The notes: a model not told the origin generated them from the sequence alone. DNA of 9,670 bases from Cyanothece sp. UBA12306 (GCA_003448685.1 DLXW01000339.1:10376-20045), one strand, 5' to 3'; counted from the stretch's first letter, positions 1 through 6,891 are shown. Program-made: numbers and translations.

Positions 1-1633
1 TACCATTACGAATCATCGAGCTAATTTCATGACGTGCCAAGGCTGGTTCGTGGGTAAGATGCCAATTAAGATCATAGAAATTATTAGTAATTTGTTGTTC
101 GTGCAAGGCTGCACTTGAACCTGTTTTAGACCAGTTAAGCCCTTGGAAAACATCAAAATATCCTTCCTCTCCAAACTCATCACCTTGGAAAATCATGGGC
201 GCACCAGGCCTAAACCAACAAAGTGCAGCTAAACCAATGAGGGGAATATGACTGCCTAACTCTGTAATTAGTCTGATTTTGCCATTAGCACATTCGTCAT
301 GGGTATTCATGGCGTTGACCATCTTCTCGGGACTGTTGTTGTGAATCAGAATCTCGATATGTTCTATCTTGCGATCTGCCACTGGGATCTGTAAGTAGGT
401 TCGGATACGGTGCATCTCACCCATATTTTGAGCGTAAGTGAAACCAAGACCTCCCTCAGCAACAGGACAAGCCAAGCGAGGAAATATCCGTCGAGACTCT
501 TCGGCAATAGTAAAGAAGTTGGGAGCAATATGCTGCAAGCGGGCGTGGAAATCACGAAGAAAACGAAGACCAGCAAAATCCATTGCTTCTGAAAGCCAAT
601 AACCGAACTCCTCAAAGTAGCGATCACCCCCAAGACTATTGAATAGTTCCCAGTTTTCTGCTTCAACTGCTTCACGATCATTCCTAGGCCAATCCCAAAA
701 GCCACGATCATAGTCGAAAAATATCTGTGAAGCCACTGCATCAATCCGCGCACCGTCTATCCCTAATTCGTAATGGAGATAGGTGCAAAGTCCAGCCAAA
801 TAATTTTGCACATAGGTATCACCCACGTTGTAGATCCGAGTTTTCCATTGATTGTTCCACCCCCTTGCTCCACAATGGTGATAAAGGTCTGTCCCATCAT
901 AGTTAGCCAACCCACAATCCCAGTCCTGAATACCAAAGCCAAGGGGAACATCGACAATTACACCAATTCCATGAGCATGACAGTGATTGACCAAGTATTT
1001 GAAATCATCTACTGTTCCATGACGTTCGTAAATAGCATAGGGACAACCCACTAGATATCCCCAGGAGGAATGAATTGGTGTCTGGAACGGGGGCATAATT
1101 TGGACATGGGTAAAGCCTAGATAACCAACGTGTTCTACGATTTTGTGGGCAATGTCCCGATAATTTCCATCATGAAATGTGGAGAGGTGCATCTCATAAA
1201 TGCTCATTGGTTCATGACCACGTTCGAGGTGTTTATGAGTCCATTGGAAGTGATTTGGATCGCAGACCACACTATTGAAATTGCGATTATCCCCAAGACC
1301 CCAAGTCACAGCAAGCTGAGGACTGAATGGATCAATGCGCGCCATCTCGTATGGTTGATCGAGATAGTCATGATGATTTTCAATGTAGTATTTATATTCA
1401 CTCCAGGTCAAATCCTCTTGAATAAAGATTTCCCAGTCTCCATCCTCATTTTGTGTCATTGGCTCGGCTTTAGGGTTCCACCCATTAGCTTCACGCATTA
1501 GATAGACACCTGTGGCGTTGGGGGCATAAACGCGGAAAGACGTTCGGTTCTGCTGAACATGGGCACCAAAATATTGGTAAGGGTAATCACGTTTAATTAT
1601 TTCGGAAGAGGATTGCTTTTGTTGCTTATTCAT
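1..1633 (-). CDS. glgB: 1,4-alpha-glucan branching enzyme homologue (GH13), 3' end outside window
   Basis: The frame is open from the ATG at 1633 to base 1 (544 codons, no stop), so the C-terminus lies off the left edge. An AGGA element six bases upstream supports the start. The N-terminus (about residues 15-90) resembles the beta-sandwich CBM48 domain of branching enzymes. A GH13 barrel follows, with YEMHLSTF, GFTHVQIMP and WGY segments. The usual catalytic residues are present: Asp298 in GARIDAVAS (nucleophile), Glu378 in TIAEES (acid/base) and Asp446 in NTHDE. The family makes alpha-1,6 branches in glycogen or semi-amylopectin. ANYDGTD and the flanking spacing look more like the eukaryote-type branching-enzyme subgroup than classical E. 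coli-type GlgB. Region I reads DVPLGF (228-233), with Phe where the family normally has His. Many cyanobacteria carry several branching-enzyme paralogues and this may be a divergent one; its specificity is not proven here. Confidence 0.88.
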   Translation of the reverse strand, partial: MNKQQKQSSSEIIKRDYPYQYFGAHVQQNRTSFRVYAPNATGVYLMREANGWNPKAEPMTQNEDGDWEIFIQEDLTWSEYKYYIENHHDYLDQPYEMARIDPFSPQLAVTWGLGDNRNFNSVVCDPNHFQWTHKHLERGHEPMSIYEMHLSTFHDGNYRDIAHKIVEHVGYLGFTHVQIMPPFQTPIHSSWGYLVGCPYAIYERHGTVDDFKYLVNHCHAHGIGVIVDVPLGFGIQDWDCGLANYDGTDLYHHCGARGWNNQWKTRIYNVGDTYVQNYLAGLCTYLHYELGIDGARIDAVASQIFFDYDRGFWDWPRNDREAVEAENWELFNSLGGDRYFEEFGYWLSEAMDFAGLRFLRDFHARLQHIAPNFFTIAEESRRIFPRLACPVAEGGLGFTYAQNMGEMHRIRTYLQIPVADRKIEHIEILIHNNSPEKMVNAMNTHDECANGKIRLITELGSHIPLIGLAALCWFRPGAPMIFQGDEFGEEGYFDVFQGLNWSKTGSSAALHEQQITNNFYDLNWHLTHEPALARHEISSMIRNG

Positions 1634-1756
1634 GGAAATTCCTGTTGAAACTTTTACTAAATTTTCAGACTCGTTTTTTTTCTTAATCTAAGTCTTTTTT
1701 ATTTTTCTTTGGTATTACGCTCTAAAAACTGATGATTTTTAATAGTTGTTTCGTTG

Positions 1757-1786
1757 ACCAATTATCAATTATCAATTGGTAAATCA
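1757..1786. repeat. Short heptamer tandem repeat with inverted ends
   Basis: CAATTAT occurs twice in tandem (1759-1765, 1766-1772) and is followed by CAATTGG, giving a 7-base period. The same stretch is bounded by ACCAATT (1757-1763) and AATTGGT (1774-1780), a perfect 7-bp inverted repeat. Short heptameric repeats are common between cyanobacterial genes. No function can be assigned. Confidence 0.6.
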
Positions 1787-1901
1787 AGCTTTATAATACA
1801 CTAATACTAACCAATTTTAGCACAAGTTAGGCTTTGGTTAATATCTAAAAGCTGAAAAGAGCAAGATTAAACTTGACAAATATTAATAAAAAAATTTGAG
1901 G

Positions 1902-1947
1902 AAAAAGGGAGACAATAGAAAGTTTTGAATCTTAAAATTTTTCTCCC
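1902..1947 (-). terminator. Possible rho-independent terminator of the pyrophosphorylase gene
   Basis: Read leftward, GGGAGA (1947-1942) can pair with TCTCCC (1912-1907), and a T5 run (1906-1902) follows at once. The enclosed segment is about 29 bases and can itself form an AT-rich inner stem (TTTT/AAAA). It lies just past the stop at 1973. The long loop makes this a weak call. Confidence 0.4.
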
Positions 1948-1972
1948 AGATGAATAATAATATAAGGAAACT

Positions 1973-3139
1973 TCAAATAGTTTTATTGATTAAATCAGCA
2001 ATAGTTTGGTGTTTATTGTGGTGTTCGTTGGGCAGTTTTTGGCGAGAATCAGTAATTAACCAATCAAGAGCTGCCGCTTGAACATCAATAGCTGCACCAG
2101 TTTTATCTACACAATAACGACCAAAAACTAACTTATCTACTAAACGAACCCCAGGACCAAGACGAGAATATTCAAAAATCACGCTATTATCAACAGTTGC
2201 TCCACTACAAACCCAACAATTGGGGCCAATCATACTTGGACCGATAATGGTTGCTCCATCTTCAATATGGGTCATAGCACCAATATAAACTGGCCCTTGA
2301 ATATTGACCTTATCCCAATTAATTGACACATTCAGACCCGTATAAATGCCAGGTTTAACTTCAATACCTGGAATTGCCACGTTTTTAATTTCTCTTTGCA
2401 ATACCCCGCGAATAGCGTGCCAATAATCAGGTACTTTACCAATATCTACCCATTCAAAATCCATATTAACAGCATAGAAGGGAGCGCCTTGAGCCACTAA
2501 TTGAGGAAATAATTCTCCGCCTATATCATATTTTTGATTAGGGGGAATATAGTTAATAATTTCTGGTTCAAAAATATAAATACCCGTATTAATATTAGTG
2601 CTCAAAGCTTCTTGAACCGAAGGCTTTTCTTGAAAAGTTTGAATATGTCCTTCTTCATCAGTAACTACCACGCCATAGCTAGAAAGAATTTCTCTGGGAA
2701 CGGATTTAGTAATAATTGTGGCTATTGCTCCTTTTTCTCGGTGATACTTGACTGCTGCGGTTAAATCTAAATCAATCAGGGCATCACCACACAAAACCAC
2801 AAAAGTATCGTCAAAAAAGGGATTAAAATCTTGAATGCGCCGTAATCCTCCTGCTGATCCCAATGCTTCCCCTACTAAATCCCCATTATCAGCAATATGA
2901 CCTTCAAAAGAATAGCCAATTTGTACCCCAAAACGTTGTCCATCGCGGAAATAACTTTCAATTTCCTCAGCTAAATGACTGACATTGACCATAATCTCAT
3001 CAAAACCATGTTGTCTGAGAAGTTCTAATAAAAACTCCATCACCGGTTTTTGGAGAATGGGAATTAGGGGTTTGGGAATGGTATGGGTAATAGGACGGAC
3101 ACGAGTGCCTTTTCCGGCGGCCAAGATCATGGCTTTCAT
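1973..3139 (-). CDS. NDP-sugar pyrophosphorylase, mannose-1-phosphate guanylyltransferase type
   Basis: This 388-residue protein has two parts. An N-terminal nucleotidyltransferase fold (about 1-240) carries LAAGKGTR (6-13) and the PKPLIP loop (22-27), which bind the nucleoside triphosphate and phosphate, then LGSAGGL (93-99), CGDAL (117-121, with the metal-binding Asp119), EKPS, NTGIYIF and EWVDIG. A C-terminal part with hexapeptide-like repeats (about 250-350) suggests a left-handed beta-helix. The family joins a sugar-1-phosphate to NTP; GTP and mannose-1-phosphate are likely but glucose-1-phosphate is possible. The product would feed exopolysaccharide, cell-wall or glycan synthesis. The frame stays open to an ATG at 3166, but I chose 3139: GAGGA lies ten bases upstream (3150-3154) and the protein then begins MKAMILAAG, as expected for the family. 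It follows scpA on the same strand after about 100 bp, so co-transcription is possible. Confidence 0.88.
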   Translation of the reverse strand: MKAMILAAGKGTRVRPITHTIPKPLIPILQKPVMEFLLELLRQHGFDEIMVNVSHLAEEIESYFRDGQRFGVQIGYSFEGHIADNGDLVGEALGSAGGLRRIQDFNPFFDDTFVVLCGDALIDLDLTAAVKYHREKGAIATIITKSVPREILSSYGVVVTDEEGHIQTFQEKPSVQEALSTNINTGIYIFEPEIINYIPPNQKYDIGGELFPQLVAQGAPFYAVNMDFEWVDIGKVPDYWHAIRGVLQREIKNVAIPGIEVKPGIYTGLNVSINWDKVNIQGPVYIGAMTHIEDGATIIGPSMIGPNCWVCSGATVDNSVIFEYSRLGPGVRLVDKLVFGRYCVDKTGAAIDVQAAALDWLITDSRQKLPNEHHNKHQTIADLINKTI

Positions 3140-3197
3140 TAATACTTTTTCCTCAATCGCTGCCACAAGTGTTTAAGATGACAATGCTCAGTTTACC

Positions 3198-3214
3198 ATT
3201 TCTGTTTCAGAAAA
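3198..3214. repeat. Small inverted repeat between scpA and the pyrophosphorylase gene
   Basis: TTTCTG (3199-3204) and CAGAAA (3208-3213) form a perfect 6-bp stem around a 3-base loop. No T-run follows on the leftward transcript, so it is not called a terminator. It could be an operator, an mRNA hairpin or chance. Confidence 0.3.
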
Positions 3215-3240
3215 ATCAGGGCAGATGTGATCAAAACAAC

Positions 3241-4005
3241 TCACAGGACTTGGATTTTTAGATCTTGATAAAATTCTTCCTGGGATAATTCCACCTTAGA
3301 TTGGGAAGATAGCAGCAATAATGCCCAAAAAACCCCTACCCGATCTTGTTTGATTTCTGATTCGTGGGGAGATTGTACTCCATGCCACCAAGTGAGGAGT
3401 TCTTCTAATTGAATCCAATTTTGGGTCGGCATAAATTCTGAGAGTTGATTAGTAAAAAATTGTTCCAATTGTTGCGCTAATTCGGTCAAATTCTCTTGGT
3501 GAGCCAATTGGGTGACGATTTCCATGGCTTCTTGGCGGGAAGCATTGCGCGGTTTACGCTTTCGTGAACTAGCAGGTTTACCCTGTTCGAGTTCCTCGGC
3601 CATTGCCTCAATGTGGGTAATTAATTCCGAGAGGGTGACACGCCTTTGAGAGCGAGGTGGTGCAACAGATCGACGACGCAGTTGTTGTTCTAATTTTAGG
3701 GGAAGCGATCGCTCTTTTTGGTCTGGAACCATCTCTTGTGTGACTAATAATTCTTCTTCTTCTGTGTCTAATTTTTCTAAGGTATCCGCTTTGAAGCGTA
3801 CCAACATAGAAGCCCACAGAAAAGCTTGCCCAGATTTTGGTAAATTTGTGGTTTGATAGGCCAAATCAAGATCTTGAGTTATTCCCAATTCATCCAAAAA
3901 CCGATCAACAATATCGATCACTTGAACATTCCAGGGATCGATGTCTCCTTGTTGGGCTAAATCAATTAAGACGGCGATCGCCTCAGTTGCGGAGGATGTA
4001 GTCAT
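3241..4005 (-). CDS. scpA: Segregation and condensation protein A (kleisin subunit of SMC-ScpAB)
   Basis: This 254-residue protein matches the cyanobacterial form of ScpA. The N-terminal kleisin helix region (about 6-45) contains AIAVLIDLAQQGDIDPW followed by VIDIVDRFLDEL, the conserved ScpA opening that contacts the SMC neck. Residues about 60-100 include the SGQAFLWASMLVRFKADTL segment. A basic, low-complexity linker (SSRKRKPRNASR, about 146-157) leads to a C-terminal region ending in VELSQEEFYQDLKIQVL, consistent with the winged helix that binds the SMC head. ScpA bridges SMC dimers with ScpB in chromosome compaction and origin segregation. Neither smc nor scpB is in the window. No Shine-Dalgarno sequence precedes the ATG at 4005, and the leader is AT-rich. 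The gene carries two HIP1 palindromes. Length is normal for the family. Confidence 0.9.
   Translation of the reverse strand: MTTSSATEAIAVLIDLAQQGDIDPWNVQVIDIVDRFLDELGITQDLDLAYQTTNLPKSGQAFLWASMLVRFKADTLEKLDTEEEELLVTQEMVPDQKERSLPLKLEQQLRRRSVAPPRSQRRVTLSELITHIEAMAEELEQGKPASSRKRKPRNASRQEAMEIVTQLAHQENLTELAQQLEQFFTNQLSEFMPTQNWIQLEELLTWWHGVQSPHESEIKQDRVGVFWALLLLSSQSKVELSQEEFYQDLKIQVL
3705..3712. repeat. HIP1 octamer GCGATCGC
   Basis: Perfect HIP1 palindrome inside scpA. It is a cyanobacterial genome signature, scattered through coding DNA. Confidence 0.85.
3974..3981. repeat. HIP1 octamer GCGATCGC
   Basis: Perfect HIP1 near the 5' end of scpA, extended to the 10-mer GGCGATCGCC. Confidence 0.85.
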
Positions 4006-4327
4006 AATAAATTAAAAAATCGTAAGGATAAAACTTATTAACCGTTACATGAGCCAAAAGTTTTAGGTGCCTTTATTTTCATTATGTCTGATAGACGGCA
4101 AAATAGTTCCAATCTCAGGTTGGGAGTATAACTTTGAAGTGATCATTAAAAATATGGTTAATCTAGTCAAGTTATGTTAAGTATTAGGGATTACTTACAA
4201 TTTGCCTGGTATAGTCTTTATCCTAAGCTGAGTCACCTGGCTGTATTGTGGCAGACATTTAAAAAAAAACTTTACAATTGTCTCATAGTTGAGGTTCAGA
4301 TTGATTTAATGTTTTTGTTAAGCTCCT
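4006..4327. other. Divergent intergenic region between scpA and the 77-aa gene
   Basis: The 322 bp hold no supported gene or RNA. The region must contain start signals for scpA (leftward) and for the 77-aa/cobA-hemD pair (rightward). On the right-hand side I see an NtcA-like box with a suitably placed -10 element (4181-4224, listed separately), then an A9 tract (4261-4269). On the scpA side a CATAAT element could be a -10 box, but it lacks a matching -35, so no promoter is called there. Confidence 0.6.
4181..4224 (+). promoter_or_regulatory. Candidate NtcA-activated promoter
   Basis: GTA (4181-4183), eight bases, then TAC (4192-4194) is an exact match to the GTA-N8-TAC consensus of the cyanobacterial nitrogen regulator NtcA. 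Twenty-four bases further on lies TATCCT (4219-4224), which fits TAN3T at the spacing known for NtcA-activated promoters (about 20-24). A second -10-like hexamer, TATAGT, lies at 4210-4215. The start of the 77-aa gene is about 100 bases downstream. The next gene makes the siroheme precursor, and siroheme is the cofactor of nitrite reductase, so nitrogen control would make biological sense. The box is short and could occur by chance; binding is inferred. Confidence 0.45.
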
Positions 4328-4561
4328 ATGCATTATCCTATCCCTGTTAGTACCGAAGAAATATTCGCCCTACGCGATCGACCTGTTGACGAGGAAATGA
4401 TTGCAGTGGCCATCGCTGGGGTCGTTAAATTAGCCCGATCCCAAGGACAGTCTTTAGATGAATTAACAACTGAGGTCCTAGAAGATGATTCTCTACTCGA
4501 TCAAGTTCAAAGACTCTGGTTGAGTAATCTTATAGAACAAGTCTGGCAAGTTTTACCTTAG
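4328..4561 (+). CDS. Conserved-looking 77-residue protein of unknown function, upstream of cobA-hemD
   Basis: I do not recognise this protein. It is small and acidic, with no signal peptide, cysteines or membrane segment. It begins MHYPIPVSTEEIFALRDRPV. A hydrophobic helix follows (about 23-37, IAVAIAGVVKLARS), then an acidic stretch (43-60), then an amphipathic helix with two tryptophans (64 and 73) near the C-terminus. It reads like a compact helical protein or adaptor. Its stop (4559-4561) is five bases before the cobA-hemD ATG, so the two are almost certainly co-transcribed and possibly translationally coupled. That hints at a role linked to uroporphyrinogen III or siroheme synthesis, but no activity can be claimed. 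The start lacks a Shine-Dalgarno sequence and is preceded directly by CTCCT. The tight coupling and ordinary codon use make it likely to be real. Confidence 0.75.
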   Translation: MHYPIPVSTEEIFALRDRPVDEEMIAVAIAGVVKLARSQGQSLDELTTEVLEDDSLLDQVQRLWLSNLIEQVWQVLP

Positions 4562-4566
4562 TTCCT

Positions 4567-6084
4567 ATGAGTAGCCCTTTCGGTAAAGTTTATCTCATAG
4601 GAGCCGGAGTGGGAAAGACTGATTACTTGACGGTAAGGGGACAACAGTTACTCACTCAAGCTCAAGTTTTAATCTATGATTCCTTGGTAGATAGTCAACT
4701 CTTAAGCTTAGTACCCGAAAACTGTCTTAAACTCAATGTAGGCAAACGAGGAGGTGAACCTAGTACCGATCAACAAACCATTAATAAATTTTTGGTAGCT
4801 TACTGTTTACAAGGAAAGCAAGTAGTTAGATTGAAAAGTGGTGACCCCCTGATTTTTGGGAGAGTTAATTGTGAAATCGAAGCTTTAAATCAAGCAAACT
4901 GCGATTATGAATTAGTTCCAGGTATTTCTTCTGCTTTAGCTGCGCCCTTGTTGGCCGGAATACCCCTTACAGATAAAAACTTCGGTCGTTGTTTGACTAT
5001 TCTGAGTGGACATCAACCCAACTTACTTGATTGGGAAGCGTTAAGTAAAATTGATACCTTAGTCATTTTAATGGCAGGTAGAACCTTAGGACAAATTGTC
5101 AAGTTATTACAAGAAAACGGGCGATCGCCTAGTAATCCAATTGCTATTATCCGTGATGGGGGCAGTATTCAACAACAGGTCTGGCTTGGAACTTTAGGGG
5201 ATATAGTAAATCGAGTATCAGGAGTCTCTTTGTCTCCTGCTGTTATTGTTATTGGTGAGGTGGTTAATCTAAGAATGATCAATACTTCTTCTAGTCCTTT
5301 GGTAGGACAAACGATTTTAGTGACTCGCGCCGCAGAACAATCAAGTCAATTTAGTCTCATGTTACAACAACAAGGGGCGAAGGTGATAGAAATGCCGGCT
5401 CTAGAAATTGGCCCCCCTTCTAGTTGGGAAGAATTGGATACAGCTATTGCTGAATTATCGAGTTTTGACTGGTTAATTTTAACCTCCGCTAATGGGGTTA
5501 AATTCTTTTTTCAACGCTTAGAAAAGTTAGGCCAAGATGTTCGGTCATTAGCGGGAATTAAATTAGCTGTTGTTGGCAAAAAAACCGCATCTATTCTCAA
5601 AAGTTATGGATTAAATCCAGATTTTATTCCTCCAGATTTTGTCGCCGATTCATTGATCAAAAATTTTCCAGAATCTTTAACTAATAAAAAAGTTTTATTT
5701 CCCCGTGTTCAAACAGGAGGGAGAGATATTTTAGTTAAGGAATTGAAAAAACAAGGGACACAAGTTATAGAAGTTGCCGCCTATCAATCGGTTTGTCCTA
5801 GTCAAATAGCTCCTGAAGCTTGGCAAGCTTTAGAAGAGAGAAAAATTGATATTATTACCTTTGCTAGTTCTAAAACAGTTCTAAATTTTTATCATTTAAT
5901 CAAACAAAAATTAGGAACAAATTATGCCAAACTAATTGTATCTATTCTCGACCAAGTATGTCTGGCTTCTATTGGACCCCAAACTTCTAAAACTTGTCAT
6001 GAACTGTTAGGAAGAGTAGATATCGAAGCCGAAGAATACACCCTAGAAGGATTAACAGAAGCTTTAATCAAAAATCGAATTTAG
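4567..6084 (+). CDS. cobA-hemD: Fused uroporphyrinogen-III C-methyltransferase / uroporphyrinogen-III synthase
   Basis: This 505-residue protein joins two enzymes of the tetrapyrrole pathway. Residues 1 to about 240 are an SAM-dependent methyltransferase (SUMT/CobA), with GAGVGKTDYLTVRG (12-25), YDSLV (37-41), VGKRGG (58-63), VRLKSGDPLIFGR (87-99) and VPGISSALAAPLLAGIPLT (117-135). This half methylates uroporphyrinogen III at C2 and C7 to give precorrin-2, the branch to siroheme and cobalamin. Residues about 246-505 are HemD, with ILVTRAAEQ (250-258), the TSANG motif (306-310) and FPRVQTGGRD (378-387). HemD cyclises hydroxymethylbilane with inversion of ring D, upstream of heme, chlorophyll and bilins. 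The fusion could channel product between the two activities, although HemD must also serve the other branches. The precorrin-2 dehydrogenase/ferrochelatase domain found in E. coli CysG is absent. It is the second gene of a tight pair and contains one HIP1 site. Confidence 0.93.
   Translation: MSSPFGKVYLIGAGVGKTDYLTVRGQQLLTQAQVLIYDSLVDSQLLSLVPENCLKLNVGKRGGEPSTDQQTINKFLVAYCLQGKQVVRLKSGDPLIFGRVNCEIEALNQANCDYELVPGISSALAAPLLAGIPLTDKNFGRCLTILSGHQPNLLDWEALSKIDTLVILMAGRTLGQIVKLLQENGRSPSNPIAIIRDGGSIQQQVWLGTLGDIVNRVSGVSLSPAVIVIGEVVNLRMINTSSSPLVGQTILVTRAAEQSSQFSLMLQQQGAKVIEMPALEIGPPSSWEELDTAIAELSSFDWLILTSANGVKFFFQRLEKLGQDVRSLAGIKLAVVGKKTASILKSYGLNPDFIPPDFVADSLIKNFPESLTNKKVLFPRVQTGGRDILVKELKKQGTQVIEVAAYQSVCPSQIAPEAWQALEERKIDIITFASSKTVLNFYHLIKQKLGTNYAKLIVSILDQVCLASIGPQTSKTCHELLGRVDIEAEEYTLEGLTEALIKNRI
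5121..5128. repeat. HIP1 octamer GCGATCGC
   Basis: Perfect HIP1 palindrome inside the methyltransferase half of cobA-hemD. Confidence 0.85.
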
Positions 6085-6111
6085 ATAATCCCAGTCTTAT
6101 TAATTACCAAT

Positions 6112-6129
6112 AATTTAGACGACTAAATT
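6112..6129. repeat. AT-rich inverted repeat downstream of cobA-hemD
   Basis: AATTTAG (6112-6118) and CTAAATT (6123-6129) form a perfect 7-bp stem with loop ACGA. It lies between the cobA-hemD stop and the Uma2 start. No T-run follows and the stem is AT-rich, so it could be a weak terminator or an operator; neither is shown. Confidence 0.35.
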
Positions 6130-6164
6130 GAATTGTATGTTATAAACAAAGAAAAAATAGCTTT

Positions 6165-6725
6165 ATGTCAACACAAACAGAAAAAAAACTAACTATAAAT
6201 GATTTTTTGTCATCATCTCTTGCCAACAAAAACTACGAATATTTTGATGGAAAATTGACTAAAAAAATGGCACCTAAGTATGCTCATTCTAAAGTTACAG
6301 GTCAATTATTTATTCTTCTCGAAAAATGGAATCAAACAAAAGGGGAAGTTGGGATAGAATGGGGTATTCGTCTAAAACTTAATGACAAAGATTGGTGTCC
6401 AATTCCCGATTTACTTTATATCTCTTTCAGTAAATTAGGAAATATTCAATTAGAAGATGATGCTTGTCCTATCCCTCCAGAATTAGTTATAGAAATTATC
6501 TCGCCAGATCAATCTTTTAGTGATCTTAGTGAAAAAGCAGAAGCTTATCTAAAAGCAGGGGTTAATCTTGTTTGGTTAATTGATACCCAAGCTAAAAAAA
6601 TCACTATTTTTTATCCCCATTCTCCTCCTCAAACAAAGCAAGGTGAAGAAAGTTTAGCTGATGAGATATTGCCTGATTTACAGTTAACTCCTCAGCAAAT
6701 TTTTCAAAAATCAAAGTTGATTTAG
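6165..6725 (+). CDS. Uma2 family protein (DUF820), PD-(D/E)XK nuclease fold
   Basis: The 186 residues follow the Uma2 pattern common in large copy number in cyanobacteria. An N-terminal YEYFDGKL (24-31) is followed by a helix with HSKVTGQLFILLEKW (41-55). The core motif PDLLYIS (81-87) supplies the conserved Asp82. Next come ELVIEIISP (106-114) and the helix KAEAYLKAGVNLVWLIDTQ (124-142) with a conserved Lys124. These fit the acidic residues and lysine of the restriction-endonuclease-like fold, so a metal-dependent nuclease is expected from family knowledge, but targets of Uma2 proteins are largely unknown. No partner gene such as a methylase or antitoxin lies beside it, and no transposon ends are visible. 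An 80-bp gap separates it from cobA-hemD and it may have its own promoter. The start has no Shine-Dalgarno sequence. The length is usual for the family and there is no sign of decay. Confidence 0.88.
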   Translation: MSTQTEKKLTINDFLSSSLANKNYEYFDGKLTKKMAPKYAHSKVTGQLFILLEKWNQTKGEVGIEWGIRLKLNDKDWCPIPDLLYISFSKLGNIQLEDDACPIPPELVIEIISPDQSFSDLSEKAEAYLKAGVNLVWLIDTQAKKITIFYPHSPPQTKQGEESLADEILPDLQLTPQQIFQKSKLI

Positions 6726-6797
6726 CTTCTCAGGCAAATTTTTCCCTTACAACATTCAATCATTAATTCTAGATCGCCCTATTTTTTAACCACGGTT

Positions 6798-6832
6798 CAA
6801 TCTAAAATCTACAATCTGTAATCGACAATTAG
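6798..6832. repeat. Degenerate heptamer tandem repeat abutting a promoter
   Basis: Five consecutive 7-base units can be read: CAATCTA, AAATCTA, CAATCTG, TAATCGA, CAATTAG. The last base touches the TTGACC -35 candidate at 6833. The unit resembles the CAATTAT heptamer at 1759. This is a small intergenic repeat with no assigned function. Confidence 0.6.
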
Positions 6833-6861
6833 TTGACCCTCTTAATTATCTATAGTAAACT
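6833..6861 (+). promoter_or_regulatory. Candidate sigma70-type promoter for the signal peptidase gene
   Basis: TTGACC (6833-6838, five of six consensus bases) and TAAACT (6856-6861, four of six) are 17 bp apart, the optimal spacing. The expected start of transcription is near 6868, only about 24 bases before the GTG start codon at 6892. This would serve lepB and probably larB, which begins 20 bp after lepB. Confidence 0.5.
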
Positions 6862-6891
6862 TAGAGGTAAATGGTATCTTAAACAATAAGA

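Larger units (their letters stand above)
1634..1972. other. AT-rich intergenic region upstream of the branching enzyme gene
   Basis: This 339-bp stretch has no credible gene. It must hold the leader and promoter of the leftward branching enzyme gene and the end of the sugar-nucleotide pyrophosphorylase transcript. I see a heptamer repeat (1757-1786) and a possible terminator (1902-1947), listed separately. A minus-strand TATTAT/TATAAA element at about 1790-1798 could be a -10 box, but no good -35 hexamer lies at the right distance, so no promoter is called. Confidence 0.6.

Noticed and set aside
364..753. 129-codon open frame on the minus strand with hydrophobic content
   Set aside because: It lies wholly within the branching-enzyme gene in another frame; the long GH13 frame with its catalytic motifs explains this DNA.
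1130..1501. 123-codon open frame on the plus strand
   Set aside because: It is antisense to the N-terminal part of the branching enzyme and has no recognisable motif or ribosome site.
3140..3166. Nine extra N-terminal codons for the pyrophosphorylase
   Set aside because: They include the GAGGA ribosome site of the inner ATG and would place extra residues before the family's conserved start.
3225..3244. TGTGA...TCACA resembling a cyclic-AMP receptor protein site
   Set aside because: The half-sites are 10 bases apart instead of 6, and the site overlaps the scpA stop codon, an unlikely place for activation.
6165..6725. Uma2 protein as part of a defence or toxin-antitoxin module
   Set aside because: Its neighbours are tetrapyrrole and signal-peptidase genes; no antitoxin, methylase or other defence gene is adjacent.
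6791..6803. GGTTCAATCT resembling a tRNA T-loop
   Set aside because: No acceptor, D or anticodon arm can be drawn around it; it is the edge of the heptamer repeat.
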